This document shows positions 24,806 to 62,747 of a DNA stretch of 64,000 nt, piece after piece. How positions within the stretch are numbered: the first letter of the stretch is position 1; the number at the start of each line of letters is the position of its first letter. The notes under the pieces are model-generated. The model was not told where the DNA came from. It searched no databases and saw only the letters and a list, made by a program, of their open reading frames with translations. The position numbers and the translations under genes were made by a program. The DNA is from Limnoperna fortunei (taxonomy: Eukaryota > Mollusca > Bivalvia > Mytilida > Modiolidae). The DNA is taken from the NCBI GenBank assembly GCA_944474755.1, contig OX104120.1:43504067-43568066 (forward strand). Direction: 5' to 3'.

Positions 24806-25207
24806 TTGATCAAATTCTTGTATAATTAAATCTGCAACCTCCATAGCATCAAACGAAGTGTCGCTACACGAGTACAGATCAACTTTTCTAACAATCATTC
24901 CTGCAGCCTCCATTTCACTGCTCGGAGTAATTTCCCTAATAATGATATCAGCTACTGCCATAGCATCATCAAAATCAATCATCTCCTGTTCTTCTCCGTT
25001 ATAAAAAAATCGGCACTCCATTTGGTATTCACTGTCATCATCTTCACGGAAATGTGTGGACATGGTCTGCTGAGGAGCATCGGAAGACATTGGTGCAACT
25101 CTGTTGTTTCTTGACACCTTCTTCCTTAAGATCTTCCCAAATCTTGTCAACATTTTCTTTTTGTTAATCTTCGTTTCCTTAGTGGGTTTTGCGCAGGTCA
25201 AACCCAT
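24806..25207 (-). CDS. Unrecognised small protein, first coding exon (MGLTC... with internal repeat)
   Basis: Reading on the minus strand, ATG at 25,207 opens a frame of 134 codons ending GAATTTGATCAA at 24,806, directly before a perfect donor GTAAGT (24,800-24,805). It starts MGLTCAKPTKETK: Gly2 with a nearby Cys5 would suit N-myristoylation and palmitoylation. A strongly basic stretch follows (KKKMLTRFGKILRKK, residues ~17-31), then an acidic linker (REDDDSEYQ) and a C-terminal part with an internal repeat: DFDDAMAVADIIIREI and SFDAMEVADLIIQEF. I do not recognise the family. Support for coding: the second half is 69/72 identical to the copy at 18.8-19.0 kb, similarity falls sharply past the donor, and a CRE-like site is shared upstream. 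If unspliced, the frame runs on to about 24,668. Downstream exons were not identified; sequence near 23,987-24,200 is conserved between copies but not in frame. Membrane attachment is inference only. Confidence 0.6.
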
Positions 25208-25305
25208 ATTGTGCAAAAATATTTGCTGAATATTTGAGTGCGTTTTAGACGTTGTCTGCTAACCCCGAAATTTTCCTCGTTGGACGTTGTTAACGACGAC
25301 GATTG

Positions 25306-25313
25306 TAACGTCA
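25306..25313 (-). promoter_or_regulatory. CRE-like TGACGTTA upstream of the right MGLxC copy
   Basis: Minus-strand TGACGTTA lies 99 bp upstream of the ATG, aligned with the perfect TGACGTCA at 19,322-19,329. Motif-based inference only. Confidence 0.35.
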
Positions 25314-25450
25314 TTCGAACAATTACTGACGTTCGGAATACTTTCTATGTATAACAAGTTTCACGCACAGTTAAAAAAACAGCAATTAATTGCCGCATCT
25401 TCGCTAGCTTTTCGTATAGAGTTGAAGTAGAGCAATATTCGGTTATGAGT

Positions 25451-26200
25451 CAGCCTCATAACGTGTGTCAGAGGCAATGTCGAACTGCTCATTGACTCAA
25501 GTGTACTAACAGAAGAACCCTTCACATCGTGTTGGTCTAGTAAAAGCGAAAAATCTGCACAACACATGGCCTTTCTGTCATTATATAGCATCATACTAGC
25601 TTAACTTGTAGATAAATATTATGTGGGTATTTGTTATTACTTTTTATTTCAATCTATTAAATTTATATTATAAAGATTTAAAATAGATATAGCACTTCAA
25701 ACTGATGTAATGTTAAATTACTTGGCTTGTGTAACTTTGATGGTTTCAGGATGGGTTTCTGATAACTGTAGCCGTCTTTCATGGACGATTGGACTATTCA
25801 GTACAATAATGTAGCAGGTCATTGCTACCCAAAGTTTGGTAACCAGTTAACCGACAGACGGAAGACAGACAGAAAGTGATGGCCATGGCTCACCCCGACT
25901 TTTCAATATAGTGTATTGATTGCCCAATGTTTTCCATGATTTTCTGATAATTCTCCAAGGGTCTGCGGTTCATTTGGATAAATATTTGTCTGCCAAGTTT
26001 TCCATATCAAAATATCAACGAAGGTGCCGAAAGTAACGTTAAAAATCGATCAGTTCCATTTACATCTATTTTCATGTTATAAAATGGGTATCACCAACTT
26101 ATCTCCAAAAATTTATTTAGTGCACTTTTCCATAAAGTATTTTTCCTTAAATATTTCTCGATACACTCACTGATCGCCACTACCAGTGACTACCAGTTAT
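25451..26200. other. No gene recognised; part of a dispersed-repeat-like stretch
   Basis: A 77-codon ATG frame on the minus strand (25,594 to 25,361) shows no recognisable motif. Around 25,840-25,885 the sequence (ACCGACAGACGGAAGACAGA) resembles the ends of molluscan interspersed repeats. Otherwise AT-rich. Confidence 0.45.
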
Positions 26201-26400
26201 TTGTTTAGACGGGGTTCTCGCCTCTTTTAGCAATTTTTCAGCTATATCGTGGCATCAAGTTTTATTAGCGAAGGAAGCCCGGGTACCCATTGAAAATGAC
26301 AAAATATTTTTATTAAAGTTGGAGTTCTGTACACCCTGTCAGAAGTCGGACAACCTCAGTAATGACAGCAGGTGGTTATTGATTGTTACCGAAGCCCCAT
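26201..26400 (-). repeat. Degenerate SINE, minus orientation
   Basis: TAGCAATTTTTCAGCTATAT, AAGTTTTATTAGCGAAGGAA and CCCGGGTACCC match the SINE tail in reverse. The remainder is decayed and ends near ACCGAAGCCCC. Confidence 0.75.
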
Positions 26401-26874
26401 ATAACCAAGATAGAATTTGATGACTACCGTTATATCATTGTCCATCTAACGTATCTGCATGCAAAACAAGCACTACTGTGAGCTAATGCTCCCTGATGAT
26501 ACCCCCAGCTCTATAACCCTTGAAAATAGCTCACATAATTCGGCATGATCATACAAACCTATGACAGTATTGTATCATTTATCATTGTTGAGAAAAATGA
26601 AACGGAAAATGGTAAAAGATTGTTGAAAACTGATTTTTGCGTTCAAAAGTAAGTGGAAGCCGGAGAGGTATGAAAATGAGTCCCACAATATGACTCGATC
26701 ATAGAAAGCTACTGACAAAATTTCAGAGTTGCATCATTTATCATTGCTAAAAAAAATGTGACGAAAAATGATAACACTAACTACCTAACACACAACCTGA
26801 AAACACTACGGGGGGGGGCGATGTTATAAAAATTGTATATGTAATTTGTGAAACAATGGCTAGAACTTGTTTGT
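26401..26874. other. No gene recognised
   Basis: Two related stretches (about 26,540-26,640 and 26,690-26,780: GCATCATTTATCATTG, AAAAATG) look like an imperfect direct duplication. A G9 run lies near 26,811. Confidence 0.45.
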
Positions 26875-27125
26875 ATGTTGTTTGAATGGTGTTTAACGGC
26901 ACTTTAAGCTATATCATAGAGTCCAGTTTTTATTGGGGAGGAAACTGGATTACCAGGAGAAAAACCCCAGACCTTCGATAGGAAAACTGGCAATCCTTGT
27001 CAATTAGAATTGGATTCGAGCGCACCTTCCCCGCAGTGAGATTCGAACCTGCAAAATTAGTGTTGACAGACCATGTGATTAATAGCAGACGAACTACCTT
27101 AACCACTCAGCCATTAAGGCTCCAT
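26875..27125 (-). mobile_element. Full-length tRNA-headed SINE, minus orientation
   Basis: Complete in reverse: the tail (GGTGTTTAACGGCACTTTAA, CCAGTTTTTATTGGGGAGGA), the core (GAAAACTGGCAATCCTTGTC), the B box complement GTGAGATTCGAACCTG and a tRNA-like end CCACTCAGCCATTAAGGCTC. It is less decayed than the copies at 23.0 and 26.2 kb. Confidence 0.9.
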
Positions 27126-28160
27126 GCTAGAACTAAATATAGCTTACTGGATATTAAACATCAAACAAACAAAACACCACTGACTTATTTCCCCGTATGA
27201 GTCAGAAGACAAACTGGTTACAACTGATTCTGAATACTAAAGAGTACACAGCTAATAGCATACAGAATTAATTTATTCAAGATTTCATTAAAATATCTGT
27301 AAGAATGAAAACAATTATATATAATGATGAAAAAAAAAGAAATAGAGCCATCACATTACAGACAAATGACAAAACAAGAATATAACATGTAATATTATAA
27401 AATATAGTTTGTACAGAGGTACTTCGGCAAATCACATAATACAACAACCTAGCAGTGGGACCTGCCCCTTATACTAGTCTAGAAGAAATATGTTGTTCAA
27501 AATTATGGCAACAACTTTATCATCTGCTATTTAATTAAAATGTATTTTTACTGTAAAAAATAATTAATTATACAAGATCAATTAAGCTAATTAAAATTGC
27601 ATCTCCCACAAGCTCCTCCTTTTTTTATTGTTTTTCATACGGCAAATTTAAGAAATATTTTTAATTAATTGATACAAGATTCTAAAAATACATGTAAAAA
27701 TGTGTTTCATACCAGTATTTACATGCACTTTAATACAGCTAACAATTTGTCATTTTATTATTACCCTATAGGTATGACCTATTTCATATCAATGATATTT
27801 ATGTTGCTGGAGTTTTCCAATTCCATTGTCATACAGTTTTATACTAGTCTCATTGACAAATTGCCTAAACATCTTATGTCTGTAATCTATTGTCATACCA
27901 TTTGTTATACTACAAGTTTCCATGACGATTTGGCAAAATACGAAGACATCTCCACAATGATAATTTGGAAAATACAAAACTAAATCTCAGCAGGTCTTGT
28001 TGAGGACTTCACAACCTAATGACTTGTTCATATTTTGTTTTTTGGTCGACTTTACAATTAATTGACTTTGAAAAAATTATTAATAAAAATTACCCTTGAG
28101 TTGTGAAATCCCATTTCTACATGTAATATCCGTTTAATACATAATAGAGCATTTAACAGT
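27126..28160. other. No gene recognised
   Basis: Very AT-rich. Short frames on both strands (for example 27,669-27,983) have no recognisable motif and no splice support. Confidence 0.5.
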
Positions 28161-28162
28161 TT

Positions 28163-28372
28163 TATTGTAAAGGTTAACCTTCACTGACCTTTATGTACCA
28201 TTGTAAAGGCTAACCTTCACTGACCTTTATGTACCATTGTAAAGGTTAACCTTCACTGACCTTTATGTACCATTGTAAAGGCTAACCATCACTGACCTTT
28301 ATGTACCATTGTAAAGGTTAACCTTCACTGACCTTTATGTACCATTGTAAAGGTTAACCTTCACTGACCTGT
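28163..28372. repeat. Tandem array, 36-bp unit, about 5.8 copies
   Basis: The unit reads ATTGTAAAGGTTAACCTTCA followed by CTGACCTTTATGTACC. Copies are nearly identical. Most contain the palindrome GGTTAACC; two carry GGCTAACC. Confidence 0.95.
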
Positions 28373-28930
28373 ACAACTTACCAATTTATCATGTGAAGAA
28401 AGTTATTTGACATTTCTTTGAAAATCGTAGACAAGCAATTATGTGAATTATTTCAACATATGGTTGGTTATTAACTTGGTGCAAAATCCATTAATTATCT
28501 TCTTTAATATTAGTATCTTTTTTTAATTATCTTTGTTGTATGTAGGGGACAATCAATTATTTTATGGATGTTTGGAAAATAATATTTTGTCTCCAGTTGG
28601 ACCAACAAAAAGATAATAACTTATGCTTAGATATGCCCCACCCCCATTACCAAATCCCAAACCTCTTTTTTCCATTTACCTGATATTAATTGTTTAATAC
28701 TTCAAGACATACAATATTTTTTGTCTGAACCATAAACAAAAAGCCTCACCCCCTCCACTACCTCCAAAAACAACAACCCATCTAGTTAATTTCTAAACCT
28801 CATAACTGTTTTGCTTTCATATTCAGATCAATCTAATTTTGAAATCATAAGTGTAATATCAATAAATATATAAGAAAATAAGAAAGTGGCCATGCAACAA
28901 AACCAGCTTTTCAACAATTTAACAATAAAT
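28373..28930. other. No gene recognised
   Basis: AT-rich spacer between arrays with no supported feature. Confidence 0.5.
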
Positions 28931-28935
28931 TTCAG

Positions 28936-29195
28936 TAGACAGTGACCTTGACCCAAATCAAATCTCAAGCTAGGTCTTCATGTAAGCTTGCTATATCCAA
29001 AGTTTCAGCAAGATTGGTTTATATGAACTGAAGTTGTGGATCGAAAACTTTATTTCTATTTTTAGTAACAGTGACCCTGACCTTGATCTGACTGACCCCA
29101 AATCCAATCCTAAGCAAGGTCTTCATTCAAGCTTGCTATATGCAAAGTTTCAGGAAGATTGGTTTATCCAAACTGAAGTTATTGACAGGAAACCC
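28936..29195. repeat. Direct duplication, two units of about 150 bp
   Basis: CAGTGACCTTGACCCAAATC ... AAGCTTGCTATATCCAAAGT ... AAGATTGGTTTAT recurs about 150 bp later as CAGTGACCCTGACCTTGATC ... AAGCTTGCTATATGCAAAGT ... AAGATTGGTTTATCC. It has the look of a dispersed molluscan repeat. Confidence 0.8.
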
Positions 29196-29327
29196 TCTGT
29201 TTGACCCGCCCACTTGCAATACCTGAATCTAGTAACCAGGTTTTTAGTTGAAAACCTGGTGAATAAAACAAGACAACCTCATATATTCATATGTGTAACC
29301 AAAACCAGATAGTTGTGCAACCCAAAA

Positions 29328-30880
29328 ACTACTCATGGCAGAGGTTTTAACAGTTTAATGTAACCAAGTAAGGAGGTCATAACAGTGTAATGTTACCAAG
29401 TAAAGGGCAGACTACTCATAGCTGAGGTCATAACAGTGTAATGTAACCTAGTAAGAAGCAGACTGCTCATGGCAGAGGTCAGTGTAATGTAACCAAGGAG
29501 CAGATTACTCATGGCAGAGGTCGTAACAGTGTAATGTAACCAAGTAAGGAGCAGACTACTCATGGCTGAGGTCGTAACAGTGTAATGTAACCAAGTAAGG
29601 AGCAGACTACTCATGGCAGAGGTTGTAACAGTGTAATGTAACCAAGTAAGGAGCAGACTACTCATGGCAGAGGTAATAACAGTGTAATGTAACCAAGTAA
29701 GGAGCAGACTACTCATGGCAGAGGTTGTAACAGTGTAATGTAACCAAGTAAGGAGCAAACTACTCATGGCAGAGGTTGTAACAGTGTAATGTAACCAAGT
29801 AAGGAGCAGACTACTCATGGCAGAGGTTGTAACAGTGTAATGTAACCAAGTAAGGAGCAGATTACTCATGGCAGAGGTTGTAACAGTGTAATGTAACTAA
29901 GTAAGGAGCAGACTACTCATGGCAGAGGTAATAACAGTGTAATGTAACCAAGTAAGGAGCAGACTACTCATGGCAGAGGTTGTAACAGTGTAATGTAACC
30001 AAGTAAGGAGCAAACTACTCATGGCAGAGGTTGTAACAGTGTAATGTAACCAAGTAAGGAGCAGACTACTCATGGCAGAGGTAACAGTGTAATGTAACCA
30101 AGTAAGGAGCAGATTACTCATGGCAGAGGTTGTAACAGTGTAATGTAACCAAGTAAGGAGCAGACTACTCATGGCAGAGGTTGTAACAGTGTAATGTAAC
30201 CAAGTAAGGAGCAGACTACTCATGGCAGAGGTCGTAACAGTGTAATGTAACCAAGTAAGGAGCAGACTACTCATGGCAGAGGTTGTAACAGTGTAATGTA
30301 ACCAAGTAAGGAGCAGACTACTCATGGCAGAGGTTGTAACAGTGTAATGTAACCAAGTAAGGAGCAGACTACTCATGGAAGAGGTCGTAACAGTGTAGTG
30401 TAACCAAGTAAGAAGCAGACTACTCATGGCAGAGGTAATAACAGTGTAATGTAACTAAGTAAGGAGCAGACTACTCATGGAAGAGGTCGTAACAGTGTAG
30501 TGTAACCAAGTAAGAAGCAGACTACTCATGGCAGAGATCGTAACAGTGTAATGTAACCAAGTAAGGAGCAGACTACTCATGGTTGAGGTTGTAACAGTGT
30601 AATGTAACCTAGTAAGGAGCAGACTACTCATGGCAGAGGTAATAACAGTGTAATGTAACTAAGTAAGGAGCAGACTACTCATGGAAGAGGTCGTAACAGT
30701 GTAGTGTAACCAAGTAAGAAGCAGACTACTCATGGCAGAGATCGTAACAGTGTAATGTAACCAAGTAAGGAGCAGACTACTCATGGCAGAGGTTGTAACA
30801 GTGTAATGTAGCAAAGTAAGGAGCAGACTACTCATGTCAGAGGTCGTAACAGTGTAATGTTACCAAGTAAGGAGCAGATT
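29328..30880. repeat. Tandem array, 51-bp unit, about 30 copies
   Basis: The unit reads AGTGTAATGTAACCAAGTAA followed by GGAGCAGACTACTCATGGCA and GAGGTTGTAAC. Because 51 is a multiple of three, the minus strand stays open for long stretches (29,869-29,393 and 30,427-29,897), giving a 17-residue repeat MSSLLLTWLHYTVTTSA. Nothing else suggests coding. A higher-order pattern appears near 30,370-30,760, where the variants ATGGAAGAGGTCG, GTGTAGTGTAACC and AAGAAGCAGA recur together. Confidence 0.95.
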
Positions 30881-31217
30881 AACTTTATGCTGGTGAATCT
30901 GACAATGAAGTTGAAATAATGAAAAACTGTATGCAGACAACTAACTAATTTACAAAAATTCTTTCTGATTCCCAACCTTATACAGAAGAATGGACACTGT
31001 ATGTCGAGGAGTGGCAAGAGGGAAGGAATTTCTTAAAAAATTAACAGTTTAAATTTCAAATCAATTTATGTCCTATATACTGGTTTGTGACATTTTAACC
31101 CAGAATACTAACATTAAAATCCCAGAGTTCTGTGGATTAAAAGAATCCATTCTGATGCCCCTTAAATAGTCCTTCTGCTCATCCATATTCTATAAAATCC
31201 AACATTTTGGATATTGA

Positions 31218-31243
31218 GGGGGGGGGGGGAGTGGGGGTGGGGA
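31218..31243 (+). repeat. G-rich tract, possible G-quadruplex
   Basis: A run of 12 G followed by AGTGGGGGTGGGG gives enough G blocks with short loops for a quadruplex on the plus strand. It lies downstream of the sorting nexin stop codon. Confidence 0.6.
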
Positions 31244-32897
31244 AGACAACAAGTAAAAGTTGGATTAAAGAGAGCTTATAAGGACAGGACATTGTGTCAC
31301 AAGACAAGAAACATTTACAAAACATACAATATTAAATCTTGATAACAAAGCACTAAATATACAGCTAGGTATAATAAATAAATGTTTTAACTACATCTTA
31401 CATAATATCTCCGACATATTACACACCTATCTCTAGATAAACAAAACTAATTTGTTCTGTGCAAAGTAACAAACATTATTATATTAGTTGTTCTATTCAA
31501 AATTAATCACATTAATTTTTAATACAGTTTTTATTAACCTTACGATAAACACTTTTGTTACATAGCATTATTATAATTCTTGTAAACATAATCATGATTT
31601 TCTCTTATATTTCATTCTAGGGCAATATTACATGTAAATCATAAATTCATCAAGGCTGTAATGGTTATTTGATCATTTCTCAAGTTTTTAAGGATTGAGA
31701 AATACTGATAGCGACTACATGTCAGTCAATGTTTAATTACTGGAATAAAACCAATAAATTCTCATCTATCATGTAAATCTATTATCAGCAGACTAGTCTT
31801 TTGCTGTTGATACAAAAGCATACATGAATCAGATCAGAAAATGGGTCAATATTGGATTCCACTTGACCACTTGTGCAGCGGAACTAAAACAAAACAAATG
31901 CAATTTTAGTACTGTTGCAGTTTAAAATGAAAAAATAAGTAAATTTTGAACCAATCGAAAACACAAAATTCTATTGATCTAAAAAAAAACAATTGTTGCA
32001 TTATTGAAAGGAACATAACAATGATTTAGCTTAAGGAAGAAAGCTAGATTTTTAGCTAAAATATTACACACACAATATTTAGGTCTATTATGTTTCCAAG
32101 AACTTTGTTACTACAAATAAGTTTGTTTAATGATCATGCTTTTAAAACTTTTCTGAACTCCTCTGTACTTATCCATTGCAATTTATTAACATTTGTTTCC
32201 TACTAACCCCAATTTTCTATTTATAACTTCATTACACAGATGTTAATAAATCAAATGATAAATTATTATATTAAACGTCATAAAAAATCTGAAGTTTTTA
32301 TTGGATAATTAATATGAGTTATTCTAATCTATTCTGTACTTATTTCACATTCTAGACAACGATATAGCACCACGATAGATCAACCCAATATATTACACTC
32401 CAATTGATATTACACCTTCCTGACAGGAAAGTGCATTCCAGAATAAACTGAAAAGTGTATTCAGTATAACAAAACACATACAGCCAGTAGTGGAGGGTGT
32501 TACATCAGAATATTACATACTTTTATTTTGAAACTAACAAGTTATTTAAGAATTAAATGTTGAGTAATCTCAAACATCGAAATAGATATTGAAAAAAGGC
32601 AAATTTTTAAAATTAAAAATGTAAATATATTACCTCCCTTTTATTACAAAAATAAACAATATAATTGGGAGATTTGTATTCTAAAAGGTTGATGCATCAT
32701 ACAATTTTTTCTGGAGGCAGAATAAAATTTTTGTTTACTTTGACTGCAAAAATCTAGTAATCTCCAGGTAGATTACATATTGGGAATATCTACTATCAAA
32801 TGAATGACCCTCCAAAAATATGATTTATTTTTATATAATGCATAAGAAAATTACCTATTACAGTAGTTATTATTAGACACTGCATATCGCAGGATAG

Positions 32898-32925
32898 TGA
32901 TGTGTGTGTGTGTGTGTGTGTGTGT
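32898..32925. repeat. (GT)n microsatellite
   Basis: An uninterrupted run of GT dinucleotides, about 13-14 units. Confidence 0.95.
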
Positions 32926-34288
32926 ATCTAGAAGAAAGCTTTATGTATATACTATGCATGAAAATATATTTGGGGTCAAAATGCATCTAGTTTTTTTTTA
33001 TCTATAAGTCAGGGTAATGAAATGTATTTCTATCTATAATTGGTATTATAAAGTGGTTAAGATTCCAATGGAATTACCGTAAACAATTTTGTGTATGAAT
33101 TACAGTGAACAGGTGTGTATAGGAATTACTGTGTTGCTTAAATAGATCATGTGACCAGCCTTGGTGAGTATTATACACAAAGGTCAAATTGGTTTAAGTT
33201 AATTCAATACAATCAACATTGGAATGGGTGTGAATGATACATAAATTCAAACATGTATTGTATACAGCCAAACTGACCCCTAATTTTTTCCAAAGGTACT
33301 TTTTCCGGAAATACCTACTCAATTAACTTGCTCGTTTCTTTTTTTTTGTTTAGGCACAGAGGAAGATCTTGTTTTTAGTTTGTATTTTAAATGATATAAA
33401 ATTACCACAATTAAAAAAAATGACATTCATAATTAAGCCATATTATTTGTCGTACAATTTTCTGTCAAAGAAATCAGTAAAATTTATGAAATTATGACTA
33501 CAAAACGAATAATGTATATACTCTTCAACAACATTATAGCTTAACAAATGTTCTATATACTTTGAAAAAATAATTTTTATCAATGAAAATAATAAGTGAT
33601 GATGGATGAAATAATCTACTTCTTTTAGATGTAAATAAATGTGTTTGGCTGCAAGATTTTCCCATGGCAGGTCATGCTGGCTAAGCAGCATAAACAATTA
33701 GGAAGAGATGAAAGCATTTTAAAACTAATTTTTAGGAATTGAAATAAATATAAAAATAGAATTTAATTAAAACTTTCTGATGAATACAATACAATTTAAA
33801 ATTTGGCTAATATACAAAGATTTTTCAAACTCATCAGCAAAATTCTTTTAAGTTCTGCTCAACGTCACTCAAGTACATTGTTTCTGTATCTGCGTTTCTC
33901 TATGTCTGTATGCATTTAAGCTGGTTCTGACTAGTTCAAGAAACATTGTATTGATTCCATTGTCATGTGTAATTTCCCGCCAAATCCATTCGGAAAGTTG
34001 CACGCAGTATTTTCCATTAGATCATTAGAAAAATCTGATTCTACCACCTTTTTCTATTGATTATGATTATTTATCAACTCTCAATATTTAACCTAACAAG
34101 TTGTTTGGGTGGATAGATATCATTATAATGAGGTTGTGTGGTAAAGTCTATGTTTATTAATGATTCTCTAAATGATAAAAACATCAAGGCATGACTTGCA
34201 AATGCACTTTGTTAATGTCACTGCTCATAGCTGCTAAATTTGTGTTCTGGTCAACTCAAGACCATACAATAATGATCACATGCATTTA

Positions 34289-62450
<28,162 letters not shown>

Positions 62451-62745
62451 CTTAAATTATAGAGAATAAATGCAAATAATCTTAATTTCCAATTCTCAAT
62501 ATATTACATGAATTATACAAAGCAGGAAATGAGGTATCATGGTTCTGTTCCATTGTGCTCAAGTTAATGATCCATAGCTTGAATTTATAGATTGATATTC
62601 AGTATTTTTAGTGACTGACAGATATTTACTTCTTTTAGGGCAGTTCAAATCAGGTATAGATGTGTCAGGCATAATTTTTAATATCAGTGATTTAGCAACA
62701 TAAGCAATAATTTTTTTCAACCTGTAATTAATGAATATCTATATA
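62451..62745 (-). other. Intron upstream of exon 1; no feature
   Basis: AT-rich sequence between exon 1 and repeat copy B. Confidence 0.6.
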
Positions 62746-62747
62746 AA

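Larger units (their letters stand above)
23780..25450 (-). repeat. Segmental duplication, right copy (open gene)
   Basis: Partner of 17,908-19,490, about 5.98 kb away, with the same order of blocks: GAGCTCTCC block, GCAGCTGCTACATGT-type block (as CAGCTGCTACATGTTTGG), minisatellite, exon and upstream flank. Confidence 0.85.
30881..34288. other. 3' flank and probable 3' UTR of the sorting nexin gene; no other gene recognised
   Basis: AT-rich, with no supported coding exon. It contains a G-run (31,218-31,229), a (GT)n microsatellite (32,898-32,925) and scattered A/T runs. Minus-strand AATAAA signals include one at 34,153-34,158, about 130 bp past the stop codon, and one at 34,285-34,290 that overlaps the stop. 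The end of the transcript cannot be fixed. Confidence 0.5.

Noticed and set aside
25361..25594. 77-codon minus-strand ATG frame upstream of the MGLxC gene
   Set aside because: No motif, and the equivalent region of the left duplicate does not keep the frame. It is more likely upstream flank.
27669..27983. 104-codon frame as a gene
   Set aside because: No recognisable motif; AT-driven composition; a shadow frame is open on the other strand; no splice or promoter support.
29393..30427. Minus-strand frames with a 17-residue repeat as a membrane protein
   Set aside because: They are by-products of a 51-bp tandem unit. The array is broken by non-triplet indels elsewhere and no start, splice or domain signal was found.
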